Shown: positions 42,721 through 53,579, counted from the stretch's first letter. The stretch: DNA of 64,000 nucleotides from Hypomyces perniciosus (GCA_008477525.1 SPDT01000009.1:124001-188000); one strand, 5' to 3'. Notes: generated by a model not told the origin, from the letters alone. Translations and numbers: made by a program.

Positions 42721-43866
42721 TGTCACATGTTGAACCCAATTAGGAAGGACCGCGGCTAGGCCGAGTCCGGAACCCTGGACCTAGGACCCACTTACTAACC
42801 GAGCCCTAGAACCGCTTATATACACGCCGCAGCCCTGCTGCGACTACACCACTAAATAGCATATATATATAGCTAGATAGTCTCCTTCCTTTCTTCCGCT
42901 CCTTAGCTTTAGATAGACAATTCCACAGCACCCTATTATTAATCATTATCCTAGGCCTCGCCCATCACATATCTAAAACTTATCCTCAATAACTTAACTA
43001 ATCCCTCGCCACGCCTAATATAGTCGGACTCGAAGATCACGAGGATTCCCTCCGTGGCGAGGAAGAGGTTAACGCCTTAGTGGCTAGAGCCTTGCAACCA
43101 TTGCAAGCACAGCTCGAAGCAATTATGCAGGCACTTCATATCCAGCCAGAAGGCAGTATAAAGGAGAGTAGTACTAGCACTGGACGCTACTGCCTCCTCA
43201 ACCCGTCCCGCAACCTGCAATAAGAAGGAAACCCCTTCCTAACCCCCTTAAGTTCTCAGGGAAACGCAAGGAGTATGCGGCTTAGGCATAACAGATACGC
43301 GAGAAGATCGCCTTAGATGCTTATCTTTATGGCGATAATAGGAGCCTTTAGTACTTTATTAACTCCTGCCTAGATGCTGGTCCCTAGCAGGTAGTAGCTA
43401 CCTACTATACTTTAGGTGGAAAAGGCAAGAGATATAACCCCCAGGACTTTATAGTATATTTTGACTGCAGTTATAAAGACTAAGGCCTCTAAACGCGAGC
43501 CAGCAAGGACCTGCGAACTCTCCAGCAAAAGGAAGGAACCACTTTCTCTTCTTTCTTGCCGAAATTCAAATAAAAGCTCTCGGAAGCTGGAGGCGAGGAT
43601 TAGGTGGACCAAGTAAAGATTACTTTCCTTAAAGGGGCCCTCTCCACTAAGCTACAATATAGCTTAGTTACCGTTAACCTCCCGCTAGACTATAATAGTT
43701 AGTTAGAGCGAGTCTAGGATATCGCGAGCAAGATTAAGCGATTAGACCGCGATAAAGCCGTTATCCCTATAAAGGCTGCCTCCCTTATAATAAGTAAGGT
43801 TATAAACAACGCAAAGGTTAAGGGGAAAGGACGCAATAAGCCGTATATTTACGACTATAAGGGCAA
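42721..43866 (+). mobile_element. RIP-decayed Ty3/gypsy element: LTR2 plus partial gag
   Basis: LTR2 occupies 42721-42969 (TGTCACATGTTGAACCC..GCCCATCACA). A degenerate gag follows: EEEVNALVARALQPLQAQLE, LKFSGKRKEY, FINSCLDAGP, LRTLQQKEGTTFSSFLPKFK and VKITFLKGALSTKLQYSL are typical gypsy gag pieces. TAG replaces expected CAG or TGG repeatedly. It is interrupted at 43867 by an LTR1 fragment, and no pol was found. Confidence 0.7.
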
Positions 43867-44060
43867 TATCTTATATATAAAGGAGATATATAGTGAAGGT
43901 ATCTGGATTACTGGTGGCTTACGGCTATATAGGATTACCTTAGATTACTGTCGTGATCTAAGTGATCCTCCGTTGATTGGATGTTCGTGCCAACGTTCTT
44001 CCGTAGGTACGTACCAGAGGGATGGCCCGTTCGCACGGCCATATAACCAGGGTCATGACA
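43867..44060 (-). mobile_element. LTR1 fragment (copy H)
   Basis: Matches LTR1 copy D from CTTATATATAAAGGAGATATA onward but runs through to the GGGTCATGACA end. It lies between the gypsy gag and the LINE ORF1 scrap. Confidence 0.7.
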
Positions 44061-44520
44061 CAGAGTAATGCTATAAATGTTAAGAGATAGGCTATAAAGC
44101 CTTCTAGTGTAAGAAGGCGCAAATATGCGGAAAGTGTATAAAGGAGGGCTACTACTATAATGACTGCAAGGAAACGATCTTGAAGTGCGTACTGTGCAGG
44201 GGACCCTATAAATTATTCAGCAGAAACTACAAGAAAATTTTCCCTTCCCTATATAAGTAAACCGCTTTATATAATTTAACTTAAAACCGACTAACCTATA
44301 GCCACTACCTTATATCTTAAGCAGCAGGTAACGCTTTAGCTGCCGAAGATAGGATACTGAACACTTACAGAATCGCCTTTAAGTCAGCCTGCCAGTAATA
44401 ATACTAACCCACGAGAAAACGCAGAAATAAGGAATGCAAAGACAGCACAAGCAGAAGAAAGAAGACAGTATAGGCTTTAGGAGTTATAGCAAAACTTGAG
44501 AAACGCAGATATAGATTAGC
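44061..44520 (+). mobile_element. LINE (Tad1-like) ORF1 zinc-knuckle scrap
   Basis: One frame reads CYKC, EIGYKAF, CKKAQICGKCIKEGYYYNDC, then KCVLCRGPYKLFSRNYKK, the triple cysteine-knuckle array of Tad1-type ORF1 proteins, with two TAGs in place of glutamine. Part of it (44079-44150) recurs inverted at 63472-63560. Confidence 0.6.
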
Positions 44521-44565
44521 TAAAGTTGCCCCTTTTGGCTTAGTAGCCGCCGGGCGTTAATAAAA

Positions 44566-44588
44566 TAATGTATGTATGTATGTATGTA
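44566..44588 (+). repeat. TATG tetranucleotide microsatellite
   Basis: Five tandem TATG units just downstream of the esterase stop codon. Confidence 0.7.
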
Positions 44589-44634
44589 CCCTAATCGCCC
44601 CGCTTCCCGCGGCCCCACACGAAACGTTCTCTCC

Positions 44635-46499
44635 TCAGTAGGAATGCTTGCCCCTGACCCTGAGCCTGTTCTGAGCCGTGGCAAAAGCATTCTTCCACAC
44701 GTCACAGATCTTCTTGCTCACCTCGGTATCGTGAATCAACTCAAACCCTCTGTCAGTGACATTCAACGTGTTTCCTGGCTGTTCCGAAGTTGGGTTCGAC
44801 ACAAGTGGCCACTCGATGGTGTCCGTCTTGTTTCTTAGAGTATTCGGGTCCCCTGTGAGGGCGTGGCTGGTAAAGTATGAGCTGTACGCGGGGTATAGTG
44901 GAACAGGAGAAGGGTAAATCCGCGGTTCATAAAAGATTGCAGCAATGTCGGAGCCATGTGTTGCGCTGCCGACCGAGTACTGAGCCAAGTGGGCGCGGCC
45001 CGCGTACGCTTCGACCAAGTCGCGGGCATTGCACTTGATGAGCAAGTCAGCGAGGACGATAGAGGTGAATTGTTCTTCCGTGGCCTGCGGAGGGGCGGGG
45101 TGGTAGGAGTTGATGATTTCTGCGACAAGGTCCGAGTTGTTTGGTGGAAAGGCGTCCCCAACAACCTCGTTCAAAAACCCATCTGGAAAGGGACTTGGCA
45201 CGAAGATTGCACCTTCATCGGCAACATGCGTCACTATGAGGGACTGAAGGGATTTCCGGTAGTTTCCTAGACACAGTTAGTGACTCATCCAATATCTGCA
45301 AAGCCGTCTGTCATACATACCGAACGCGAACTGTAAACGGGGTGCCCCTAGAATGAGCTTAACATCAGGTACTGGGGCCCAGATGATATCATTCAGCTCG
45401 AAATTGGTATCAGCCAAGAAAGTCGAGTTCAATTGCCGCAGACACTTCAAGCCCTGGTCCTTGCAGCCCACGGCGGCCGTGAACTCCTGATATTCGTCCT
45501 CCGCGCTGCCCGATCCGTCGACTCTCGGTTCGAAACCAGGACTCATCGCGATGGCGCGGTGGAACAAAGGATCCAGCTTTCCGCCTTCGAGAACGAGGTG
45601 ATGTAGGATCGATCCGCCTCCGGCTGATTCGCCCCACGCGCTGACGTTGGAAGCATCGCCGTCCACAAGGTGGATGTAGTCTTGTACCCATTGGAATGCC
45701 GCCCGCTGGTCGTACAACCCGAGGTTTGGAATACCTTCCTTTTCAAAGGTCGTACCAGCCAGGAAGCCAAATGCACCGAGCTAAGATATTACTGCGTTAG
45801 TTTCGTGGGCTGAGGGGCTGTGCGTAGACATTTCGTACACGGTAATTTGGGATGACCACGATGGCGTCACTATTGGCTTCCCGAACAATGGCTTTGCCAT
45901 CGTAGAGACCAAAAGAGACTGCTTGGTCCTTTGAGCCGAGGACATATCTATATGTGGATGTTATGGCCTGGTGAGTTGAGTGTTTAGAAAGGCACTTACG
46001 CTCCACCATAAATCCATACGATAATAGGCAGCTTCTTCGTCGTCTGCTTACGTATAACCTTGCCTGGAACGTAGAGGTCGAGGAAGAGACAGTCTGCTCT
46101 CTGTGAATTAATATCTATATGCTGTCTTGGAGTAAGCTGGTTCTTACCTTCACTCTGAACGGCATTTATCGTAAAATTGGTCCCGTTTGCATTGGGAAGG
46201 ACCTCGCTTGTGGAACCTGGAAGGCCAGGCAGAGCTCGCCCTTGGAAGCATTGTGGCCCGTAAGACCCATCCTGTATGCCTTCAACGGGCTGAGGGGGGG
46301 CAGGTTTGGAGAATCGAAGGTTTCCAGTGGGAGGGGCAGCGAAACGTATGTTGCGGAAGGTGTAGACGTCCGTGGTGTTGTCATAGACAGCCCGCCAGCG
46401 TCCGTATGGAAGAGTGATGACGGGAAGTTGGTCTTGAGTCGGGTGACAGATAGCAAGAGTTAACCCGACGGAAAAGGAGAATAGTGTAAGAAACTGCAT
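44635..46499 (-). CDS. Secreted type-B carboxylesterase/lipase (549 aa)
   Basis: Five exons on the minus strand: 46499-46148, 46096-46000, 45947-45839, 45780-45321 and 45266-44635. Introns are 51-58 bp, all GT..AG. Exons total 1650 nt, giving 549 residues. MQFLTLFSFSVGLTLAICHP is a signal peptide; an upstream in-frame ATG at 46529 would bury it, so 46499 is preferred. Landmarks: FRNIRFAAPPTGNLRFSKP, ADCLFLDLYVP, IVWIYGGAY (oxyanion region), nucleophile elbow GESAGGGS, acid in VADEGAIFV and histidine in ATHGSDIAAIF, completing a Ser-Glu-His triad. It hydrolyses carboxylic esters; substrate unknown. Several NxT/NxS sites fit a secreted glycoprotein. It is the only fully intact enzyme gene in this repeat-rich part. 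Confidence 0.88.
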
Positions 46500-46619
46500 T
46501 GTATTGACAGATTGGTGAAAAAATGTCACGACTCTGGCGTTTGGTGCATAGTAAAATAAACCATTCGTCCCATTTTACATGAGGATCCTGTCGCCTTTTA
46601 ACCCCCCAGCGACAATACG

Positions 46620-47460
46620 TACTACTCTCTTACCCCGAGGCTAAGACTGTGATACCGTGTCTGGGATGATCCGCGGGGTAGACCTGAGGCCTGAATGCCC
46701 GATGCTGACCAGGCTTTCGGGAGCACCAATGTATGGCAACTTCGGCGTCGGTCGCCCGATGCCAGTCTATGGTGTGGCTTGAACGGGGTCTAGACCTTGT
46801 TATATACTTGTACAAAGTACCCAGCCCCTCGGCAGCCACAGTGGCTCCACCAAGTGTCGGTCGGTCGCCCGATGCCGTATGAACGACGTGGCTTGAACTT
46901 GCGAAACGATTCATGCGGGCCTCCGCATGGGACACATTTCGGAATCATTTCGGTGCACTCGCGGTGGTGGTGGCCTTCCTTGGCACATTTTCTACATATC
47001 TGGGGTTTTGTGCATTTGTGGGCTTTGTGGCGAGCAATTTCTTGACAGTTGTAGCATTGTTCTGGGCCTTGGCGATGTTCGTACTTTGCGCTTGCGCCGT
47101 AGGTGGATAGCCACTTCATGAGGTTGGTATAGATGTGGTCGCCCTCGGAGACGTACATGGCACACATGAAGTAGGCGTTGACAAGATTGGCAATGTAAGC
47201 GTAGACTTGGGGGGGGCAATCTTGGACAGGCCCCAGAGGAAGCCAAGCATGGTAAGGACAACAGACGGGTCGAGCCCCACCCATGAGGCGAAAGGCGAAG
47301 AGGACGAGCTGCATGAGCAGCGAGGCTCGGCGGTGATAGCCGATGCGACACTAGGGTGCAGGGGTAGTGCCATTGAAAGATGCTGCGGATAAGTATTTAG
47401 CCGCCACATATTTACCTCACCCTTGCAACCCAGAGGCTTGCTGAGTAAGGTTGGCATCAC
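46620..47460 (-). mobile_element. LINE (Tad1-like) ORF1 fragment with intact zinc knuckles
   Basis: 47314-46790 encodes IANLVNAYFMCAMYVSEGDH, MKWLSTYG, then CYNCQEIARHKAHKC, CRKCAKEGHHHREC and CVPCGGPHESF, three zinc knuckles of a Tad1-type ORF1. Unlike other LINE scraps here it is GC-rich, without RIP-type stops over the knuckles. The 5' part is frameshifted, and no endonuclease or RT follows. A segment (about 46795-46900) recurs in the opposite orientation at 50320-50490. Confidence 0.65.
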
Positions 47461-47695
47461 ATGACCCTGATTGTGGTGGGGAATTTACGACCCACAATGG
47501 TGGCGAAATGGGAAGCTATGGACGATCAGGTTTAGATCTGTGAAGAGAGGAACCATTGCAATCAACGGTACAGAGGTGCCCTGACAGGGATCTAATCCCT
47601 GTTCCTTAGCTCCAAGAATGAGGACTAGAACCCCCGCACACAATTTGTATACAAGAATCTCCCCGTAATTCTTCCAATTTCATCTCTTCGTTCAA
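47461..47695. other. Presumed 5' non-coding part of the Tc1/mariner relic
   Basis: No terminal inverted repeat was found. It contains the short inverted word AGGGAT..ATCCCT. Confidence 0.3.
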
Positions 47696-48720
47696 ATGGC
47701 CCGAACTACAGATATCTTAACAAGGGCTCTTGTTGTTGGGTTCAAGGCCCCTTGCAGCGGCAAGACCTCTGCCGAGGTTGCAGCTATTCTAGATATTTCA
47801 GTTCGTCAAGTTAACCGTATCTATGCTAAGGCAATTAAGCGGGGTTTTAAGCCAAATTTACGACCGATAGTTATTCGAGATAGATTTCTAGCTAATGGCC
47901 TTCGAACTGGGCGCCCTAGGAAGCAAACTGAAGAGAATAAGGAGAAGATTATTATGAAGGTGCGACGCGATCGCTACGGAAGGGAAAAGACCTGTGCTGA
48001 TCTTGCTGGCGAGCTCAGTTTAGAGGGCATTTCGATCTCTTCAACAATAGTCTGGCGAATCCTCCGAAAAGCTGCGTTCCGCAAGACAAAGCCAACGAGG
48101 AAGCCTGGTCTGACACAGAAGATGAGAAAGGATCGGCTTGAATGGTATTTGGCCCATAAAGACTGGACCATTGAAGATTGGAAGAATGTTATTTGGTCTG
48201 ATGCGACCTCTGTTATCTTATTGCACCGCCGCCGCGGCTACCGAGTTTGGCGAACAACTGAGGAGCCATTTATTCGAAGCTGCGTTCGCGAGCGATGGTA
48301 AGGAGCTTCTGAATTTATGTTCTGGGGCTGCTTCTCATATGAGAAGAAGGGGCCTTGCCATTGCTGGGGCCCAGAGACTAAGAAAGAGAGAGAAGCTGCT
48401 GATGAGGCGATAAAGCTAATGAATGAAGAACTGGAGCCGATTAAGAAGGCAGAATGGGAGCTCTCAATGCCAATAGGTAGACTTGACCTTCGCCGCCGGA
48501 AGCCAGGCCCAAAGCCAATTTGGCGATGGAACAAGAAGAATGGCAAGCTTACGCGAGGGCAAGGCAAAGGAATTGACTAGTATCGCTACCAGCAAGAGAT
48601 TCTAATCCCTCTACTTCTTCTATTTGCAAAGGAATGTCAAAACAGCCGCCCTAAGACTATCGTTCAAGAAGATAAGGCCCCAGCGCATAGTCATTATAAG
48701 AGTAACGCCTTATAACAGAC
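47696..48720 (+). pseudogene. Tc1/mariner-superfamily transposase with nonsense codons
   Basis: A paired/HTH N-terminus (TSAEVAAILDISVRQVNRIY and TCADLAGELSLEGISISSTI) leads into a DDE_3 core with the first aspartate in NVIWSDATSV. A TAA at 48299-48301 breaks the frame, which continues in register (SEFMFWGCFSYEKKGPCHCW), and a TAG at 48578-48580 sits where the family has Trp before YRYQ. The second aspartate is in IVQEDKAPAH. After about 48700 the frame is lost. There is no frameshift before that, so point mutation (G-to-A fits the TAG) explains the loss. Confidence 0.75.
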
Positions 48721-48924
48721 TAATAAAATATTAAAATCTTATAATATATAAGGCATAGAATCATAATACCTATATTAAAAGACTAAAATACTTTCTAAGC
48801 AGAAACTTTATAAACCCTAAGCTTATAGGGTAGGAAGCGGCCAAGTAGCTAATATAAAAAATGCCCGATAACTAACTATATTATTAACCTACTAGGTGCT
48901 ATATCAAGTCAGTATACGCATAGC

Positions 48925-49069
48925 TGTCACGGATCTGGCCTGTGCACTGTCACGTGACCTTAAGGACTGTACCAGTCCGTCTCGGCACCCTGCTCCTGTA
49001 CTTAGATCTTCCTTCTCTCCTTGTAGGAATATCAAGTCTTGTTGGCCGACCCGTTCTGGTGCCGTCACA
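48925..49069 (+). mobile_element. Short LTR-like element (LTR4), near target duplication
   Basis: A 145-bp unit beginning TGTCACGGATCTGG and ending GGTGCCGTCACA, flanked by ATAGC (48920-48924) and GTAGC (49070-49074), one G/A apart. The shared TGTCACGG end links it to the other LTR families here. A MITE is an alternative. Confidence 0.5.
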
Positions 49070-49102
49070 GTAGCGTAGCTGGCTAGTGGAATCCTTACTA
49101 AG

Positions 49103-49512
49103 TGTGACGATCCGGGTAGATTCCCAAGGGATAAACCGAGGTTCGCGGGTTTATGTTGGCAGGGAAGCCAGGGATGAATACTGAGCAGGGTAACGTAGTC
49201 ACGATTCTGTAGAACTGGTGGGTTCTGGTGAATGCAATTGTTAATGACTGTCTAAATAACTATACTAAATGATCGTGACTTATCCAGTCTTATATACAAA
49301 GGAGATGCATAGGTGATCACTGATTCCTTTAGCGAGCGTTGTTGCGATCACTGCGGTAGCGCGGTGATCGAGTAAGTGATCACACTTCCTGATGTAGTGA
49401 GCGTTTGAGTGATCACTCTTAGCGTGGTGATCACTTTCTGATAATTGGCTGATATATCCGGTATTCTTCCGTGTACCCGTGACCTGGTCTCCGACATAGT
49501 CGGGTCGTGACA
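49103..49512 (-). mobile_element. Solo LTR1 (copy E) with target duplication CTAAG
   Basis: A 410-bp reverse-oriented copy (TGTGACGATCC..GGGTCGTGACA), flanked by CTAAG at 49098-49102 and 49513-49517. Confidence 0.92.
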
Positions 49513-49581
49513 CTAAGTTAGACCTTAAACTAAAAATAGTACTATTTGCAAGACTTATCTTGTCTATAAATTAAAGGGTAT

Positions 49582-49968
49582 TGTCACGACCCGACCTTCC
49601 AGGTCATATAACAGGCCACAACCCCACTCACGGGACTACGATATTCTTACTGACTAAGCAGTCACGGGACCACAAAGATGAACACCAAGAAGTGCGACCT
49701 GTCGAACTTGTCGCGGGTCATGAAATACGCAAACTGCGACCTGTCGAAGTTGTCGCAGTTCAGAAATCTCCATTGTATATATACGACTGGATTATCACTC
49801 ATTTAGTATAGTTACTTAGATAGTTGTTAATAATTGCATTTACCTAAACCTACCAGTTCTATAGAATCGTGACTACGTTACCCTGCTTAGTATTTATCCT
49901 TGGCTTCTCTGCCAATATAAACCCATGAACCTCGGTTTATCCCTTAGGAATTAACCCGGATCGTCACA
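49582..49968 (+). mobile_element. Solo LTR1 (copy F) with target duplication GGTAT
   Basis: A 387-bp copy (TGTCACGACC..GGATCGTCACA), flanked by GGTAT at 49577-49581 and 49969-49973. Its U3 differs from other copies: a GCGACCTGTCGAA..TTGTCGC block replaces the GTGATCAC array. Confidence 0.92.
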
Positions 49969-49973
49969 GGTAT

Positions 49974-50299
49974 AGGATAGAAGCATAATAGGCATTAGGC
50001 TAAACTGTATAAGCTACTATAATCTAACAGAAGGCTAATATACTCACTATAGATTAATCTTTCGAACAAGCTTCTTTTTCCTCCTCTTAAGGAAAGGCGT
50101 TAATAGTCCCTTAGCCCAGCGACTTATCTCCACGGCTTAGCTCCTTAAAGCTAATTTTCTTTTTTATAGATACAACTTGGCACTTTTCTGCGTCTATATT
50201 ATCAATACTGGTTAGGTTCTCTGCAGGGCGAGTACCAGTGTTTGGCTCTATTCTATGCAATACAATATTTAAGGAAAGCGATCCACAAGGCTAGACTGA
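49974..50299. other. AT-rich, nothing recognised
   Basis: Stop-dense DNA on both strands without motif. Confidence 0.4.
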
Positions 50300-50500
50300 G
50301 ATAGTGGGATCGGGGCGAACGTATTTGACGAAGGCGACTTGATATCACGAATATAGGCACAGGGTCTAGGCCCGAGTTCAAGCCACGGCGTTCATCGGCA
50401 TTAGGCGACCGACCCAGACTTGGTGGAGCTACCGTAGGGCCTGAGGGCTGGGTACTTCGTATAAGAATATAGGCATAGACAGGGCCACTAACACGCTTCG
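50300..50500 (+). mobile_element. LINE scrap
   Basis: GAGTTCAAGCCACGGCGTTC, GGCGACCGACC..ACTTGGTGGAGC and GGGCTGGGTACTT match the complement of 46795-46900 in the LINE ORF1 fragment, with scattered transitions. Confidence 0.5.
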
Positions 50501-51046
50501 CCCGACGCTCGGCCTGGAGATGCCCAGAGATATTAGGCTTTGTGAGGAGTGAAGGGGGTACTTGATTAAACCTTGAATTAATTTAATTGCATTTGCTGCA
50601 GTTGGGCCTTGCCTATGTGCCACTTGCCTCCCGTTCAGTGCGACGCTGAGCATAATGAAGCTTGGACAATTGTTCCCTTATTTGTTTCATGTGCTCCTGT
50701 CAGAATTACAGTGAGATGCTGCCCTGCTGCACACTACCGCACCACTCACAGGCCGTTCAGTAATCAAGTTTACCGAGAGGTTGGAAGCGAAGTAGATTCA
50801 CTTATTTTTAGTCCTTATTCTCGGGTACTACGCCAATTGAAGAGTTCCGAAGACATGTCAGTGTAAGCAGGGATAACCGACAGCCACTCAGCATGGACGC
50901 GTTCTAGACTAGCAATCACAGTGCTTATGACGTCGAGGCAGCGCATGAAAATCCAACTGTTTCATCATCCTCCTCCTCAGTAATAAATCTCACTGCAATT
51001 CTTTCTCCTTCAAACCACCTCACTTACCCTTCTATGACGATAAAAT
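50501..51046. other. Upstream region of the tubby-like pseudogene
   Basis: No gene recognised. Short frames only. Confidence 0.35.
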
Positions 51047-51733
51047 GGGCTCTGGCAACTCAAAAGAGGTATACGACCAAGTCGAGCGCGCCACCTGCGC
51101 CGGCTTCCACCCGCCAAACTCATTCACCCTCTTCGTGAACAGTGGCATCGCAAAGAGGGCCTACTTCCTCGGAACCGAACCGGACTGATCTACTTCTTCA
51201 GCGTACACCGCGGCGACATCATTATCCATAACGGCCCGATAAAAGATTCCCCGCCCCTCGTAGCCGTTGACGGCGGCTACGGCACCAGAGCCACCATCGT
51301 CCTCCCGCCTATGGAACCAGGCCTGCTGGGCTTCACGAGCGAATTCTCCCTGCCATATTAGAGCGAAAATGCCTATAGCTTTCAAGTCCCCGTAGGAAGA
51401 GGACTAAAGAAGAATATTGAGAAGTTTGAGTGGCGGAGGAGCAAAGGTAGTGAAGTCGCCAGTCTGGGCGAATCGTCAGCTGGCTAGAAGCTCGTCCGCA
51501 GGGATTCCGAGAGCTATGCCGAGGTGCTGGCCGCCTGGTCCTATGCGTCGTTTAGCCTGAGCAGGGCGGCTGAGTTTCATTTTGTGAATACGGGCGCGAC
51601 GGGCGTGCTGGGGGATGCGTTTGCGTTGATGATGATTTTGTCGTTTGTCAAACTGTATGTCCGGTTGGCGGAGGCGAGGGCGCGGAGGGGAGCGTCGAGC
51701 GCGGCGACCACGTCGGTTGTAGCTACGTCCTAG
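51047..51733 (+). pseudogene. Tubby C-terminal / LURP-one-like fungal protein, pseudogene
   Basis: The first frame reads MGSGNSKEVYDQVERATCAG then SFTLFVNSGIAKRAYFLGTE and stops at TGA (51186). One frame over, the protein continues LIYFFSVHRGDIIIHNGP, PPLVAVDGGYGTRATIVLPP and LLGFTSEFSLPY, then TAG, then FQVPVGRGL..FEWRRSKGSEV, another TAG where Trp is expected, and a C-terminal SYASFSLSRAAEFHFVNTGA to 51733. The beta-rich pattern ending FEWRRS fits small fungal proteins of the tubby/LURP-one fold. One frameshift and two TAGs (CAG-to-TAG and TGG-to-TAG types) inactivate it. Function unknown. Confidence 0.55.
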
Positions 51734-52148
51734 CTGCCCCTGTTTACGTCTGCTGTCTTTTGCGTTTCTATGCGTTTCTACTGTCTTCTACTTGGCGTCT
51801 ATACCGAGCTTAACACTGCACTGTGGTCTTGTAGGTTCTAAGAAGCGTTGCTCATTTCGTCGTCAAGTAGCCAGTGTCTGAAGCACTCTTCAATTATAAG
51901 CCAACGTCCTCGTCGATTATAAGCCAAGGTGTCACGAGCCTCACTGGCGGCGAGGGCTTGGTACGCCTATAAAAGGGGAACGTCGCTGTTGTAGATAGGA
52001 AGGAAGGCCAGAGATAAATACAGTCAATTCACAGGGCCCCAGCCGCTACCTAGCTACTGTCTCGCCTCGCAGCCATCTCACTGTGTATCACTTGTACACT
52101 TCAATTTGCACCTTTTTCCTGCTTTCGCATTTTGTGCGTTCTCGACGT
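51734..52148. other. Possible LTR-like segment
   Basis: 51930-52040 begins TGTCACGAGCC, has TATAAAAGG and a CTGTTGTAGATAGGAAGG leader, and ends TCAATTCACA. This could be another short LTR of the TGTCACG group or simply a promoter, and no target duplication was established. Confidence 0.3.
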
Positions 52149-53579
52149 TCATGACTTCCTGACTACCTGAGGAAGTGGTAGCTTAAGTCGAGGGTCCAGG
52201 CTCATGAATGAGCTATATGTGGCGTCGGTCAGAGCTTCATACTGCTTCAGGTAGCAGAGATCTATCATTAGGTATTCTCTGGGAAGTGAGCACTCGATAG
52301 CAGCTCTGTAGATATCACTGGCCTGCTGGAGCCAGTGCTTCAGCGGGTCAGAAGCGTCTCCGAGATGTGACCGCAAATCTCGGATAATCTGCTCCTTCTG
52401 CCACGCTCTCATGCTCCGGGCGCTTATGTGGCCCGGAATGGCTAGTAGAATCACGTACTTGCACTGATTGGGTTCCCACTCCCTACAGAGGTCGCACATG
52501 TCTTTCCAAAACTTGCACTGCGATTGCATCGACCTCATATCTCTGACACATTGCTTACCTATTGGATAGCTCATGGCCCCGGACACAGCGTCGAGGCCTT
52601 GTAGCTGCTGCATCTTATCGTGGAATAGCACTGCATTATACCTTTCGTGGAACGTGCTGCCTATGCCCCCCCTCTTCGCAGAGTGCCACAGCACGGCCAG
52701 ATTGGTCCGCATGGAAGCCCCGATGGACCGGTTTAACAGAACGGCGTCATTTAGAAGATCTAGTATCGTCTTACGAATATCTGGGAAGATTTGACGACTC
52801 TGGCGGCTTCCCTCGGGCAACGTTCGCCGCGAAGACGCTGTCGACGTTGAGGTGGCACGCGGACGCGACGCACTGCGTCGGCTATGGGCCGATGGAGACG
52901 CAGACCCAAGGGACACGCCGGAATCTGGAGGTGTGAAAGCAGCTGCTGTGGCTTCTCTAGACTCGGAGGTCTGGTCAGACTCCGGGGGGGTGAGAGCAGC
53001 TACGGTGGTTGCGCGAGACCTCGAGCCGACAGCAAGTGAGGCCTCGTCGAAGAAGAGGGACTGTTCTCCCCTCTCCTCCAGTAGAAGGTCTTCAAATTTC
53101 TCATTGCTAGGATCTATCGTGCCACAAAGAAGCTCAATCATCACACGCGCTCGAAATGAGAGGCTGACCCGGTCGGCAGCCCTCTGGCTGAGGTGCGGGA
53201 GCCTTTGCTGGATACACCGAATGCCTATGAGCATAAAGATGCCTGTATCCTCGGAGCACCGCGGTCGCGTCCGGCTGGTTAAGATTGGCCTGTGGTCACG
53301 AGTCGAGACTCTCGGAGTGTCATTGTCGTGTCTGCTATCGTACCAATGGATAGAATCTGGGTATGCGACAGCGAAAGCCCATTGTTCGCCGTCACGAAAC
53401 GGAACAATGGTGAACCTATCATATCCTGCACTGCTTAAATCATTCAAGCCATTCTGGAGATCACGGACCTCTAAGATCTGGGTTTTGAGAGATATGGGCT
53501 TCAGAAGATTGAGATAATCGTTTATGGTCTCTGCGCCGAGGCCTTCTCCACGCGCCAGCTGTATCATTGATGGAGTCAC
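52149..53579 (-). CDS. Ulp1-like protease-fold protein, probably catalytically dead
   Basis: An intronless frame of 476 codons. Residues about 55-145 (FTIVPFRDGEQWAFAVAYPD then SIHWYDSRHD, and EDTGIFMLIGIRCIQQ) follow the C48/Ulp1 pattern H-W..D-S..DCG.F. The usual histidine before Trp is Gln (EQW) and the usual DCG cysteine is Thr (DTG), so SUMO-protease activity is unlikely. A Ser/Thr/Pro-rich linker (about 195-265) leads to a helical C-terminal region with no recognised domain. The protein probably starts further upstream: a compatible open frame (ISILQLLSLTRDGRIAQFQL) precedes the ATG, and 53841-53620 holds a possible first exon whose splice sites I could not define. Ulp1-like domains occur in many fungal repeat families, so transposon origin is possible. 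Confidence 0.5.
   Translation of the reverse strand: MTPSMIQLARGEGLGAETINDYLNLLKPISLKTQILEVRDLQNGLNDLSSAGYDRFTIVPFRDGEQWAFAVAYPDSIHWYDSRHDNDTPRVSTRDHRPILTSRTRPRCSEDTGIFMLIGIRCIQQRLPHLSQRAADRVSLSFRARVMIELLCGTIDPSNEKFEDLLLEERGEQSLFFDEASLAVGSRSRATTVAALTPPESDQTSESREATAAAFTPPDSGVSLGSASPSAHSRRSASRPRATSTSTASSRRTLPEGSRQSRQIFPDIRKTILDLLNDAVLLNRSIGASMRTNLAVLWHSAKRGGIGSTFHERYNAVLFHDKMQQLQGLDAVSGAMSYPIGKQCVRDMRSMQSQCKFWKDMCDLCREWEPNQCKYVILLAIPGHISARSMRAWQKEQIIRDLRSHLGDASDPLKHWLQQASDIYRAAIECSLPREYLMIDLCYLKQYEALTDATYSSFMSLDPRLKLPLPQVVRKS

Noticed and set aside
50429..50866. ORFs of 74 and 85 codons on opposite strands
   Set aside because: They partly overlap a LINE scrap, with no recognisable protein features.
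52562..53517. Plus-strand ORFs of 124 and 221 codons opposite the Ulp1-like gene
   Set aside because: No motif. The opposite strand has a longer frame with a recognisable fold pattern, so these are shadows.
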